Notes under the pieces: generated by a model
Seen by the model: only the letters and a program-made list of their open reading frames with translations
Database searches by the model: none
Told to the model about the DNA's origin: nothing
Shown here: positions 16,035-25,301 of the stretch, piece after piece
Layout: every line of letters starts with the position of its first letter
How positions within the stretch are numbered: the stretch's first letter is position 1
Made by a program: the position numbers and the translations under genes
NCBI GenBank assembly: GCA_027011095.1
Contig: JALVAQ010000126.1
Span: forward strand, 1-33,055
Reading direction: 5' to 3'
DNA length: 33,055 bases
DNA from: Bacteroidales bacterium
GTDB taxonomy: Bacteria > Bacteroidota > Bacteroidia > Bacteroidales > F082

Positions 16035-18188
16035 ATGTCATCAAAAAAAAATAAAAGAAAATTTAAAGGCACCCTGCAAGGCGTTATCCTTAGCGAGTTT
16101 GCCGACAATCCGTTTAAAGCACTTAATTACAAACAGGTTTCGTTTAACCTCGGCATCCGCGATAAGGCAACACGCGATATGGTTCGCCGTGTAATTGACC
16201 AACTGTTTGAAAACGGCGATTTAATTGAAGTGAAAAAGGGAAAATTCATGCTTCCCGCCGACAAGCTTAACAAGTTTGCCAACAAACACAAATATATTAC
16301 CGGTACGGTAGAAATGAAAGAAACCGGAAAGGCCTATATTATTTCCGACGAAGGAGGCGACGACATCCTTATTATGCCCAACAACCTTAACCATGCGCTT
16401 AACCGCGACCATGTTAAAGTGCTGATACTTCCCAAACGTAAAGGACGTAAACCCGAAGGCCAGATTGTTGAAATACTGAAAAGAGAAAAAGATACCTGGG
16501 TTGGCATTTTTGAAAAAAGCAAGAACTTTGGCTTTGTGGTACCCGACAGCAAAACCATGCCCTACGACATTTTTATTCCCAAAGAAAAAACAAACCGTGC
16601 CGAAAACGGCCAAAAGGTGCTGGTTAAGCTAACCGAGTGGCCCGAACATTCAAACAACCCCTTTGGCGAAATTGTACAGGTCTTGGGCCGTCCGGGCGAT
16701 AACGATGTGGAGATGCAATCCATTTTATCGGAATATAATTTTCCGCTCTCCTTTCCAAAAGAGGTTGAAAAAGATGCCGACAAAATTAAGTACAGCCTTA
16801 GCAAGGAGGAGCTAAAAAAACGACGTGACTTCAGAGATGTTTTTACCATTACCATCGACCCCTGGGATGCCAAAGATTTTGATGATGCCATCTCCATAAA
16901 AAAACTCAACGAAAACCTTTGGGAGGTGGGTATTCACATTGCCGATGTGTCGAACTACGTTAAGCCGGGCACCGCCCTCGACAAAGAAGCTTACAACCGT
17001 GGAACATCCATCTATTTGGTTGACAGAGTTATTCCCATGCTGCCCGAAAAATTATCAAACGGCGTATGTTCGTTACGGCCCAACGAAGAAAAGCTGACCT
17101 TTTCGGCAGTTTTTAATTTGAATGATAAAGCCGAAGTGCTGTCGCAGTGGTTCGGAAAAACCGTTATCAAATCAAACAGAAGATACACTTACGAGGAGGC
17201 GCAAAAAATTATTGAAACCGGAAAAGGTGATTTTCCCGATGAGATATTAACCCTGCACAAGCTGGCCACCATTATGCGGCAACAGCGTTTTACCAACGGA
17301 GCCATTAATTTTAATACGGTTGAAGTCCGCTTTAAGCTTGATGAAAAAGGAAAACCGATTGAAACCTACATTAAGGAACAAAAAGAGGCCAACCACCTTG
17401 TGGAAGAGTTTATGCTGCTGGCCAACAAAAAAGTGGCCGAGCATGTTGGAAAAACCGCACGGAACAAAAAAGCCAAAACCTTTGTTTACCGTATTCACGA
17501 TGAGCCAAACCCCGAAAAATTGAACACCTTTGTGCAGTTTCTGAAAAAGATGGGGCACCATCTGAACATCAGCAACCGACAGGCTCTGGCACAATCGTAC
17601 AACGAGTTGTTCAATAAAATAAAGGGAAAGGGTGAGGAAAACCTCATCGAAACCATCGCCATCCGTACCATGTCGAAAGCCATCTATTCCACCGATAACA
17701 TTGGCCACTACGGACTGGCATTTCCCTATTACTCGCACTTTACCTCTCCCATTCGCCGTTATCCCGATATGATGGTGCATCGTTTGCTGCAACGCTATCT
17801 CGAAGGCGGCTCTTCGGTTAACAAAGAGGAGTACGAAGAGTACTGCAAACATTCATCGGATATGGAAAAGAGGGCAACGGAGGCCGAGCGCGAATCAATA
17901 AAATACAAACAGGTTGAATTTTTACAGGACAAAGTTGGAAAGGTGTTCGAGGGTGTAATTTCGGGGGTAAGCAAATGGGGGCTTTTTGTTGAGCTGTCGG
18001 TAAGCAAAAGCGAAGGCCTTATTCGTATGCAACAAATGGCAGACGATTTTTATGTGCTTGACGAAGATAACTATCGAATTCTCGGGCGCAACAGCGGTAT
18101 GGTGTATCGCCTTGGTGATAAGGTAAATGTGTTGGTAAAAAAAGTTGACCTCGGACGCAGGCAGCTCGACTTTGAGCTGGTGGATTAG
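16035..18188 (+). CDS. rnr: Ribonuclease R
   Basis: RNB domain 'TITIDPWDAKDFDDAISIKKL...WEVGIHIADVSNYVKPGTALDKEAYNRGTSIYLVDRVIPMLPEKLSNGVCSLRPNEEKLTFS', 'YYSHFTSPIRRYPDMMVHRLL', C-terminal S1 domain. Confidence 0.96.
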   Translation: MSSKKNKRKFKGTLQGVILSEFADNPFKALNYKQVSFNLGIRDKATRDMVRRVIDQLFENGDLIEVKKGKFMLPADKLNKFANKHKYITGTVEMKETGKAYIISDEGGDDILIMPNNLNHALNRDHVKVLILPKRKGRKPEGQIVEILKREKDTWVGIFEKSKNFGFVVPDSKTMPYDIFIPKEKTNRAENGQKVLVKLTEWPEHSNNPFGEIVQVLGRPGDNDVEMQSILSEYNFPLSFPKEVEKDADKIKYSLSKEELKKRRDFRDVFTITIDPWDAKDFDDAISIKKLNENLWEVGIHIADVSNYVKPGTALDKEAYNRGTSIYLVDRVIPMLPEKLSNGVCSLRPNEEKLTFSAVFNLNDKAEVLSQWFGKTVIKSNRRYTYEEAQKIIETGKGDFPDEILTLHKLATIMRQQRFTNGAINFNTVEVRFKLDEKGKPIETYIKEQKEANHLVEEFMLLANKKVAEHVGKTARNKKAKTFVYRIHDEPNPEKLNTFVQFLKKMGHHLNISNRQALAQSYNELFNKIKGKGEENLIETIAIRTMSKAIYSTDNIGHYGLAFPYYSHFTSPIRRYPDMMVHRLLQRYLEGGSSVNKEEYEEYCKHSSDMEKRATEAERESIKYKQVEFLQDKVGKVFEGVISGVSKWGLFVELSVSKSEGLIRMQQMADDFYVLDEDNYRILGRNSGMVYRLGDKVNVLVKKVDLGRRQLDFELVD

Positions 18189-18200
18189 GGAGCAGATGTT

Positions 18201-19442
18201 TTAAAAACTCGACCGCATGGCTTCCACCGGATCAAGGCGTGAAGCCGCCCATGACGGAATAAACCCCGACAGAAACCCGATAAAGGCCGATACCGTCAGT
18301 CCCAGCATAATGTTTTTTATTGAAAGCACCATGGCAAAGTCGAAGGCGTTGCTGACAATCAGGGTTAAAATAAACACCAACAGCAATCCTACAAGGCCTC
18401 CCATCAGCGAAAGAAAAACAGCTTCAAACAGAAACTGCATCAGAATAAAATATTTTTTGGCGCCAAGTGCTTTTTGAATACCGATTTGGTTGGTTCGCTC
18501 CTTTACCGATACAAACATAATATTGGCAATACCAAACCCTCCCACCAACAGCGAAAACCCACCGATAATCCAACCTGCTATGCCAATAATGGCAAACAGC
18601 TGGTCGAAACCTTTTGAAATAATATCGGTTTGATTAATGGCAAAATTATCATCCGCTGCCGGCTTTAGCTTTCTGATTGAACGCATAATACCCGTAAGCT
18701 CATCCTTCATCTCATCAATACTAACATTGGGTTTGGCTTTTACAATAATGGTAGCGCCAATATGCCGGTAATCAATCAGGTTTTTGGCAAACGCTGCCGG
18801 AACATATACCAGCTTGTCGGGCGAATTGCCAAAAACATCATCGCCCTTGCGTTTAATCACACCAATTACCATTAGTTTCCGGCCAAAAATTTTTACTTTT
18901 TTTCCAACCACATCCAAATTACCAAAAAGGCCGGTGGCAATATCATACCCTAAAATGGCCACATTCCGGCCGCTAAACGATTCCTGATCGGTAAAATACC
19001 GGCCTTCACCAATGTCGATGGGCATAACTTTAATAAAGTCGTGCGATACCGCCTGTATCCTTGTATCTTCAACCACATTGTTACGATAATACACATTACG
19101 CGAAACGCTGAACATAAAAGCGGCCTTATCAATTGTATTGCTGCGCTTTGTAAGCTGTTTCATTTCGCGAAGTCGAGGTTCGGGCCGCTGCCAGTATTTC
19201 CACCAGGGATAGTCGCCACCCATCGCCCACGGCCACTTTTGAATAAACAAAACATCGTTACCCAACGAGTTAATTTCGGTTTTAATGGAATCCTGCAAAC
19301 TGTCGAAAACAGTAAATACCGCAATAATTGAAAATATCCCGATGGTGATACCCAACAACGACAAAATAGTCCGAACCTTATTGACCACCAACGAACTGAT
19401 GGCAAATAAAAGGCTTTCGTGTATTAATTTTAATATTATCAC
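18201..19442 (-). CDS. MacB/FtsX-type ABC transporter permease
   Basis: N-terminal TM + MacB-PCD region, C-terminal 'GFGIANIMFVSVKERTNQIGIQKALGAKKYFILMQFLFEAVFLSLMGGLVG...SRLDPVEAMR'. Confidence 0.93.
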   Translation of the reverse strand: MIILKLIHESLLFAISSLVVNKVRTILSLLGITIGIFSIIAVFTVFDSLQDSIKTEINSLGNDVLFIQKWPWAMGGDYPWWKYWQRPEPRLREMKQLTKRSNTIDKAAFMFSVSRNVYYRNNVVEDTRIQAVSHDFIKVMPIDIGEGRYFTDQESFSGRNVAILGYDIATGLFGNLDVVGKKVKIFGRKLMVIGVIKRKGDDVFGNSPDKLVYVPAAFAKNLIDYRHIGATIIVKAKPNVSIDEMKDELTGIMRSIRKLKPAADDNFAINQTDIISKGFDQLFAIIGIAGWIIGGFSLLVGGFGIANIMFVSVKERTNQIGIQKALGAKKYFILMQFLFEAVFLSLMGGLVGLLLVFILTLIVSNAFDFAMVLSIKNIMLGLTVSAFIGFLSGFIPSWAASRLDPVEAMRSSF

Positions 19443-19598
19443 TATGTCAATGGTTATAAATCGTAAACAAATATTTGTATTTCGATTTTTTTCGTTAAAA
19501 ATTATTGTAAAAGTATAATAACTTTTGATTAAAACTTGTTATTTTGCAAAACCATTTGAGGATTGGGGTTTTTGTCTCACTTTTAATAATTTACCAAA

Positions 19599-21113
19599 TT
19601 GAAAAAGATTAAATCGGCGCTGATTTCAGTTTTTTACAAAGAGGGCCTTGAGCCAATAGTTAAAAAACTAAAGCAATTGGGTGTTAACATCTATTCCACG
19701 GGGGGCACTCAAAGCTTTATTGAGTCGCTGGATATTCCGGTTACATCGGTTGAGTCGCTTACCGATTACCCTGCCATTTTGGGAGGAAGGGTAAAAACAT
19801 TGCATCCAAAAGTTTTCGGAGGTATTTTGTCACGTCGCGAAAACAGTGATGATGCCGCCCAGCTTGCAAAATATGATATTCCGGAGTTTGATTTGGTAAT
19901 TGTTGACCTTTATCCTTTTGAAGAGACGCTGGCAAAAACCACCGACGAAAATGAGATAATCGAAAAAATCGACATTGGAGGCATCAGCCTTATCAGAGCT
20001 GCCGCCAAAAATTACCGCGATGTGTTGGTGGTTCCTTCGTCAACATTTTATCCGCAATTAATTGATTTGTTGGAATCCAAAAACGGATCGTCCGATTTGA
20101 ATGACCGTAAATGGTTTGCCGCACAGGCCTTTAACATAAGCTCGCACTACGATACCTGTATTTTTAACTGGATGAATCCCGGCGACATTAAAACTTTTAA
20201 AGCAAGCCAAACGGGAGCCGTTGTTTTACGCTATGGCGAAAATCCACATCAGCAAGGCATTTTTTACGGTAATATGGAAGCTGTTTTTGAACAACTTCAC
20301 GGCAAAGCCATTTCGTATAACAATCTGGTTGACCTCGAAGCAGCCATCAACCTGATTGAAGATTTTGACGAAACCACTTTCGCCGTTATCAAACATACCA
20401 ACGCCTGTGGATTGGCATCGCGCGATACTTTGGTACAGGCATGGAAAGATGCCCTTGCCGGCGACCCCGTTTCGGCCTTCGGCGGTGTGCTGGCAACCAA
20501 CCGCATTGTTGACAAGGCCACTGCAACCGAGATTAACAAAATATTTTTTGAAATTATTATTGCTCCCGGATATGAAGAGGATGCGTTGGAAATATTAAAA
20601 TCGAAAAAGAACAGAATTATCCTGAAAAAACAATCCTTCCGGTTTCCCGGCAAGCAGTTTAAAACACTGTTAAACGGTGTAATATTACAGGATAAGGATT
20701 TAAAAACCGAAACCGCCAACGACTTAAAGGTGGTTACCAAAACAGCTCCCGGAGCAGCCGAAACCGACGATTTGTTGTTTGCCAACAAGCTTGCCAAGCA
20801 CACCAAATCGAACACCATTGTTTTGGCAAAAAACAAACAGTTGGTAGGTTCGGGTACAGGCCAAACCTCGCGAGTTGACGCTTTAAAACATGCCATTGAA
20901 AAGGCAAAGAATTTTAACCTACCTTTGGAGGGCGCTGTAATGGCTTCCGATGCCTTTTTTCCGTTTGCCGATTCGGTGGAAATAGCACATAAAGCAGGCA
21001 TAAAATCGGTAATACAGCCGGGAGGTTCCATTCGCGATAAAGACTCAATCGAATATTGTAACAATCATGGTGTTTCGATGGTTTTTACCGGAATCAGACA
21101 TTTTAAACATTAA
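19599..21113 (+). CDS. purH: Bifunctional AICAR formyltransferase / IMP cyclohydrolase (TTG start)
   Basis: KIKSALISVFYKEGLEPIVKKLKQLGVNIYSTGGTQSFIE...GGRVKTLHPKVFGGIL; 'LRYGENPHQQGIFYG', 'FAVIKHTNACGLA', 'ASDAFFPFADSVEIAHKAGIKSVIQPGGSIRD'. Confidence 0.96.
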   Translation: MKKIKSALISVFYKEGLEPIVKKLKQLGVNIYSTGGTQSFIESLDIPVTSVESLTDYPAILGGRVKTLHPKVFGGILSRRENSDDAAQLAKYDIPEFDLVIVDLYPFEETLAKTTDENEIIEKIDIGGISLIRAAAKNYRDVLVVPSSTFYPQLIDLLESKNGSSDLNDRKWFAAQAFNISSHYDTCIFNWMNPGDIKTFKASQTGAVVLRYGENPHQQGIFYGNMEAVFEQLHGKAISYNNLVDLEAAINLIEDFDETTFAVIKHTNACGLASRDTLVQAWKDALAGDPVSAFGGVLATNRIVDKATATEINKIFFEIIIAPGYEEDALEILKSKKNRIILKKQSFRFPGKQFKTLLNGVILQDKDLKTETANDLKVVTKTAPGAAETDDLLFANKLAKHTKSNTIVLAKNKQLVGSGTGQTSRVDALKHAIEKAKNFNLPLEGAVMASDAFFPFADSVEIAHKAGIKSVIQPGGSIRDKDSIEYCNNHGVSMVFTGIRHFKH

Positions 21114-21134
21114 GAATTTAAGGAGAAAAAATAT

Positions 21135-22157
21135 ATGGGTTTATTTTCATTTTTATCAAAAGAGATTGCCATTGACCTGGGAACGGCCAACACCATCATC
21201 ATGTACAACGATAAAGTGGTGGTTGACGAGCCTTCCATTGTTGCCATTGAACGCAGCTCGGGAAAAATTATTGCCGTTGGCAAACGCGCCATGATGATGC
21301 ATGGTAAAACACACGAAAACATTAAAACCATCCGTCCGTTGCGCGATGGCGTAATAGCCGATTTCCAGTCGTCAGAGTATATGATTCGCGAGATGATAAG
21401 AATGATTGGTATCAAAAACAGCCTGTTTCAGCCTGCACTTAAAATGGTTATTTGTATTCCTTCGGGAATTACCGAAGTGGAAGAGCGCGCCGTTAAAGAT
21501 TCGGCCGAGCAGGCAGGAGCCAAAGAAATCCGCCTGATACACGAACCCATGGCCGCAGCAATTGGCATTGGTATTGATGTGCTCGAACCCACCGGAAACA
21601 TGATTATCGACATTGGTGGCGGCACTTCCGAAATTGCAGTTATTGCTTTAGGTGGAATTGTCAACAACAAATCCATTCGTATTGCCGGCGACGATTTTAA
21701 TGCCGACATTAAAGAGTATATGCGGAAACAGCATAACATTTCCATTGGCGACCGCACCTCCGAACGCATTAAAATTGAAGTGGGTGCCGCCATTACCGAA
21801 CTGGACAATCCTCCCGACGAATATGCCGTTCATGGCCGCGATTTGCTCACCGGTATTCCGCGCGAAATAAAAGTGAATTACAAGGAAATTGCCGCCTGTC
21901 TCGATAAATCCATTTCAAAAATTGAAACGGCGGTTTTACAGGCACTCGAATTAACCCCGCCCGAACTTTCCGCCGACATTTATCGTACCGGAATTTATCT
22001 CGCCGGTGGCGGCTCACTGCTCAGAGGCCTCGACAAACGAATTCAGGCAAAGGTTAAACTGCCCATTCATGTTGCTGAAGACCCGTTGCGCGCCGTTGCC
22101 CGTGGAACCGGCATCGCCTTAAAAAACTTCGAGAAGTTTACATTCCTTATCAAATAA
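21135..22157 (+). CDS. mreB: Rod shape-determining protein MreB
   Basis: IAIDLGTANTIIMYNDKVVVDEPSIVAIE...GNMIIDIGGGTSEIAVIALGGIV...IYLAGGGSLLRGLDKRI. Confidence 0.97.
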   Translation: MGLFSFLSKEIAIDLGTANTIIMYNDKVVVDEPSIVAIERSSGKIIAVGKRAMMMHGKTHENIKTIRPLRDGVIADFQSSEYMIREMIRMIGIKNSLFQPALKMVICIPSGITEVEERAVKDSAEQAGAKEIRLIHEPMAAAIGIGIDVLEPTGNMIIDIGGGTSEIAVIALGGIVNNKSIRIAGDDFNADIKEYMRKQHNISIGDRTSERIKIEVGAAITELDNPPDEYAVHGRDLLTGIPREIKVNYKEIAACLDKSISKIETAVLQALELTPPELSADIYRTGIYLAGGGSLLRGLDKRIQAKVKLPIHVAEDPLRAVARGTGIALKNFEKFTFLIK

Positions 22158-22169
22158 GGATGGCTCACC

Positions 22170-22982
22170 ATGCAAAATCTGCTGCTTTTTATTCGAAAAC
22201 ACTGGTTTGTTGTTTTGTTTCTTTTGCTGGAAACCGGCTCTTTTGTTATGGTAGCAAACAGCTACTCCTACCATCGATCACTGGCTTTTAATACGGTAAA
22301 CGATTTTACAGGAGGGGTTTTTTCAGCTTTTGCAAACATTACCGATTATTTTGCCCTTAAACCGGCCAACGAAAAGCTGCAAAAGCAAAATGCCGAACTT
22401 CTTAACAGCTGCCCCGGCTCCTTTTTAACCACCGATACCGGATTTATTTATAAGGATACCCTTTATAAATATGTCCCCGGCCATGTGGTAAGTATCTCTG
22501 TTAACCACCCATCAAACTATATAATGATTAATAAGGGAAGCCTACATGGCATTAAAAAAGAGATGGGTGTAATTTCAGGTAGCGGAGTGGCCGGTATAAT
22601 TATCGGTGTTTCAGAACACTATTCGCTTGCCATGTCGTTGTTGCACCACAATACCCGAATAAGTGGCCGGATAAAAAAGAATGGCATGCTGGTAAACATA
22701 ATTTGGGATACCGGCGATTACCGGTTTGGGAACATACAGGATGTGCCTTCGCATGTGGAACTTTATCCGGGCGATACCATCGTTACAAGCGGTAAATCAA
22801 TGATTTTCCCCGAAGGGTTGGTAATAGGTTTTGTTGAAAGCAGTACCGAAAACCCCAATATCGATTTTAAAAAAGGCATCATCCGCTTTGCCACCGATTT
22901 TAAACGCCTGCAGGATGTTTATATCATCGAAAACCTGATGAAAGAAGAGCAAAAAAAATTATTAAAGCAAAACGATGAATAG
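22170..22982 (+). CDS. mreC: Rod shape-determining protein MreC
   Basis: N-terminal TM, 'YVPGHVVSISVNHPSNYIMINKGSLHGIKKEMGVISGSGVAGIIIGVSEHYSLAMSLLHHNTRISGRIKKNG'; directly after mreB. Confidence 0.93.
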   Translation: MQNLLLFIRKHWFVVLFLLLETGSFVMVANSYSYHRSLAFNTVNDFTGGVFSAFANITDYFALKPANEKLQKQNAELLNSCPGSFLTTDTGFIYKDTLYKYVPGHVVSISVNHPSNYIMINKGSLHGIKKEMGVISGSGVAGIIIGVSEHYSLAMSLLHHNTRISGRIKKNGMLVNIIWDTGDYRFGNIQDVPSHVELYPGDTIVTSGKSMIFPEGLVIGFVESSTENPNIDFKKGIIRFATDFKRLQDVYIIENLMKEEQKKLLKQNDE

Positions 22983-23493
22983 CAGATTGGTAAAAAACAG
23001 CATACGGTTTATTTTGCTTGTGCTATTGCAGGTACTGCTTTTTAGCAACATGCACCTGTGGGGATATGTTACCTTGTATCCTTACCTGTTGTTTTTGCTG
23101 CTGTTGCGTTACGATATTAATAAAACCAATTTACTGCTGATAGGATTTTTTACCGGCCTTACCATCGACTTTTTTCAAAACACCCTGGGGATGCAGGCTG
23201 CCGCTTCAACGCTTTTGGTTTTTGCCCGGCCGGCAGTTTTAAATTTCTACTTTAAAAAGATGGAGTTTGCTCCACGCGAAGAACCCGGCATCAGCAAACT
23301 GGGATTTACAGGCTTTTTAAAGTACGCAACCACCCTTGTTTTCATTCACAATCTGCTGCTATTTTTCCTCGAAGCTTTTTCGTTTCACAACTTTTTTGCA
23401 ACCCTCGAACGGATTTTGATAAACACTGTTTCTACGGTCATTCTTATTATGATTTTGGAGATGCTGTTAAGTAAAAAGAAAAAAGGTTTGTAA
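22975..23493 (+). CDS. mreD: Rod shape-determining protein MreD
   Basis: Small multi-TM protein overlapping mreC by 8 nt; 'LFLLLLRYDINKTNLLLIGFFTGLTIDFFQNTLGMQAAAS'. Confidence 0.88.
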   Translation: MNSRLVKNSIRFILLVLLQVLLFSNMHLWGYVTLYPYLLFLLLLRYDINKTNLLLIGFFTGLTIDFFQNTLGMQAAASTLLVFARPAVLNFYFKKMEFAPREEPGISKLGFTGFLKYATTLVFIHNLLLFFLEAFSFHNFFATLERILINTVSTVILIMILEMLLSKKKKGL

Positions 23494-23632
23494 ACTTTTG
23501 TCTGCCCGGATAAATAACCCTTGCACCACAGCAACCAAAAAGTAGTAAGCCTCTATACCAACGGAATAAAAAGCTATATATCCTTACATCCAGGTGTTCG
23601 GTGTCACGCTTCGACTCCGCTATTAATAACAA

Positions 23633-23649
23633 TATCCCAATTTGGGATA
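23633..23649. promoter_or_regulatory. Palindromic operator-like site TATCCCAA-T-TTGGGATA
   Basis: Perfect 8-nt arms, 28 nt upstream of the HigB-like remnant ATG. Confidence 0.55.
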
Positions 23650-23677
23650 CATCGATTAATTAGTGTATATTTATAGA

Positions 23678-23824
23678 ATGAGAATCATTGCGTTTAGAAC
23701 AATAAACGAGTTCTTTGAAAAGCCGGAATATTCAGATTCCGAGGTTTCATTGAGAGCCTGGTATCATGATGCTACAACAAATAATATAGTGTTTGCCTCA
23801 ATTAGTATAAAATATCAACGATGA
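23678..23824 (+). pseudogene. HigB-like mRNA interferase toxin remnant (48 codons, internally deleted)
   Basis: MRIIAFRTINEFFEKPEYSDSEVSLRAWYHDATTNNIVFASISIKYQR*: N-terminal MRIIA..T..EF.EK......LRAWY is HigB-like; the middle/C-terminal catalytic part is missing. Confidence 0.65.
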
Positions 23825-24112
23825 AGCATTTATGAATCTGGTCTAAAAAGATTCGCCAAAAAAACATTACGGCTGGCATACTATGTGCTGATAATGTTTG
23901 TACAGAAAATGTTGAAAACAGCAAAAACCGTTAAGAAATAACAATTGAAGGCTACCCCAAAAGTTTCAATGCACTCATATCAACCCCTCAAAACAATAGC
24001 TGGCCTATATTTTAAAATTATTTAACTCAATAATAGCGCCATAGCATCCGCAAATATTTGTATCTTGCGCCACTTTTTTTTGAGAAATTTAACCTTATTA
24101 AATATTTAGATT

Positions 24113-25081
24113 ATGAAATTGTACGGAAAATTATTGATGATTACAGCCATGGTTGCTTTTGGTCTTTCTGTTTCAGCTCAGTCGGTTGAAGCCGTAGGAC
24201 AAAAGTATAACGATGCCATTGAATTGTATAAAGCCAAAAACTATGCACAGGCTATTCCTGCTTTGCAACAAACCGTTGATATGGGTAACAAAGTTGGTGA
24301 AGCAGCTGCCGACATGACTTCAAGTGCGCAATCGGCATTGATGAAAGCATACAAATATTACGGAGTAACTTTATACAAAAAGAAAAAGTATGATGAGTCG
24401 GTAAAAGTTTTAAAAGAAGGCATCGCTGCTGCAAAAAAATATGGTGACGAAAAATCAGCTAAGAAGTTTCAGTCGATTATTCCACAAATATATGCCGGAC
24501 ATGGAAATAGTCTGTTAAAAAGTAAAAAATACGAAGAGGCTCTCAAGCAGTTTGACAACGGTTTAGCCGAAAACCCAAAATGTATCAGAGCTTTTATGGG
24601 AAAAGAATCCGTTTATAAAGACAAAGGCGATTTTACTAAAATGAAAGAATATGCCGACAAAGCCATTGAAGCCGGCGCCGGCAGTTCAAAACAGGCCAAA
24701 AGGGTACAACAAGCCAAAAAAATTGCTTATTTGGGATTGTACAAAGCCGGTGGTGAAGAGCTTGGAAAAGGTAACTCGTCAAAAGCCATTGCTTTTTTTA
24801 ACGATGCTTTAAAATATGGTAACGGCGATGCTGACCTATTTTTAAACATGGCCTTGGGCTACAACGCGTTGAAAAAATTCAGCAAAGGTATTGAGGCTGC
24901 TAAAAAATCGTTAACCTTAAAAGGTGACGGCGACAAAAACGCCATTTACTTTGTGTTGGCACAAGCCTATCAGGGTGCCGGCGACAACACCAATGCCTGT
25001 ACTTACTTTAAAAAAGTTACAGCAGGCCCCAATGTTGATGCTGCCAAGTATCAGGTTGAGCAGGTGCTGAAGTGTAAATAG
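24113..25081 (+). CDS. Secreted TPR-repeat protein
   Basis: Signal peptide MKLYGKLLMITAMVAFGLSVSAQ; repeated YNDAIELYKAKNYAQAIPALQQ..., YGVTLYKKKKYDESVKVLKEGI, GNSLLKSKKYEEALKQFDNGL. Confidence 0.9.
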   Translation: MKLYGKLLMITAMVAFGLSVSAQSVEAVGQKYNDAIELYKAKNYAQAIPALQQTVDMGNKVGEAAADMTSSAQSALMKAYKYYGVTLYKKKKYDESVKVLKEGIAAAKKYGDEKSAKKFQSIIPQIYAGHGNSLLKSKKYEEALKQFDNGLAENPKCIRAFMGKESVYKDKGDFTKMKEYADKAIEAGAGSSKQAKRVQQAKKIAYLGLYKAGGEELGKGNSSKAIAFFNDALKYGNGDADLFLNMALGYNALKKFSKGIEAAKKSLTLKGDGDKNAIYFVLAQAYQGAGDNTNACTYFKKVTAGPNVDAAKYQVEQVLKCK

Positions 25082-25099
25082 ATATAGATAATTATTTTG

Positions 25100-25130
25100 A
25101 AAAGAGCTGCTTAAAAAGCAGCTCTTTTTT
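25100..25130 (+). terminator. Rho-independent terminator after the TPR gene
   Basis: aaaagagctgc-ttaaaa-agcagctctttttt hairpin plus T-tract. Confidence 0.88.
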
Positions 25131-25156
25131 GTTTTTAAATCTTTTTATCGGATTAC

Positions 25157-25186
25157 TTGACAAAGCATAAAAATTAACTATTTTTG
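25157..25186 (+). promoter_or_regulatory. Promoter of tRNA-Gln, -33 TTG(ACA) / N19 / -7 TATTTTTG
   Basis: TTG 25157-25159, 19 nt spacer, TATTTTTG 25179-25186, ten nt upstream of the tRNA 5' end. Confidence 0.75.
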
Positions 25187-25195
25187 CGCCCTCAT

Positions 25196-25268
25196 TGCCC
25201 GATGGTGTAATTGGCAACACGTCTGATTCTGGATCAGAAGAGTCCAGGTTCGAGCCCTGGTCGGGCAA
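25196..25268 (+). tRNA. tRNA-Gln (anticodon CTG)
   Basis: Acceptor TGCCCGA/TCGGGCA; anticodon arm TCTGA-TTCTGGA-TCAGA; T arm CCAGG-TTCGAGC-CCTGG; discriminator A; CCA not encoded. Confidence 0.95.
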
Positions 25269-25270
25269 CA

Positions 25271-25301
25271 AAAGCTTTCACGTTAGTGGAAGCTTTTTTG
25301 T
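25271..25301 (+). terminator. Terminator downstream of tRNA-Gln
   Basis: aaaagctttcac-gtta-gtggaagcttttttg hairpin with T-tract. Confidence 0.75.

Noticed and set aside
17247-17852. 201-aa minus-strand ORF
   Set aside because: Antisense to the RNase R catalytic domain; shadow ORF.
18201-19442. Possible antimicrobial export system (MacB permease)
   Set aside because: No ATPase, membrane fusion protein or outer-membrane channel gene nearby; an orphan permease does not support a specific system.
20297-21064. 255-aa minus-strand ORF
   Set aside because: Lies entirely antisense to purH, which has unambiguous family motifs; Ser-rich shadow ORF.
23830-23940. Short reading frame KRFAKKTLRLAYYVLIMFVQKMLKTAKTVKK downstream of the HigB relic
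   Set aside because: No start codon in a sensible context and no recognisable family; could be another pseudogene fragment, but not supportable.
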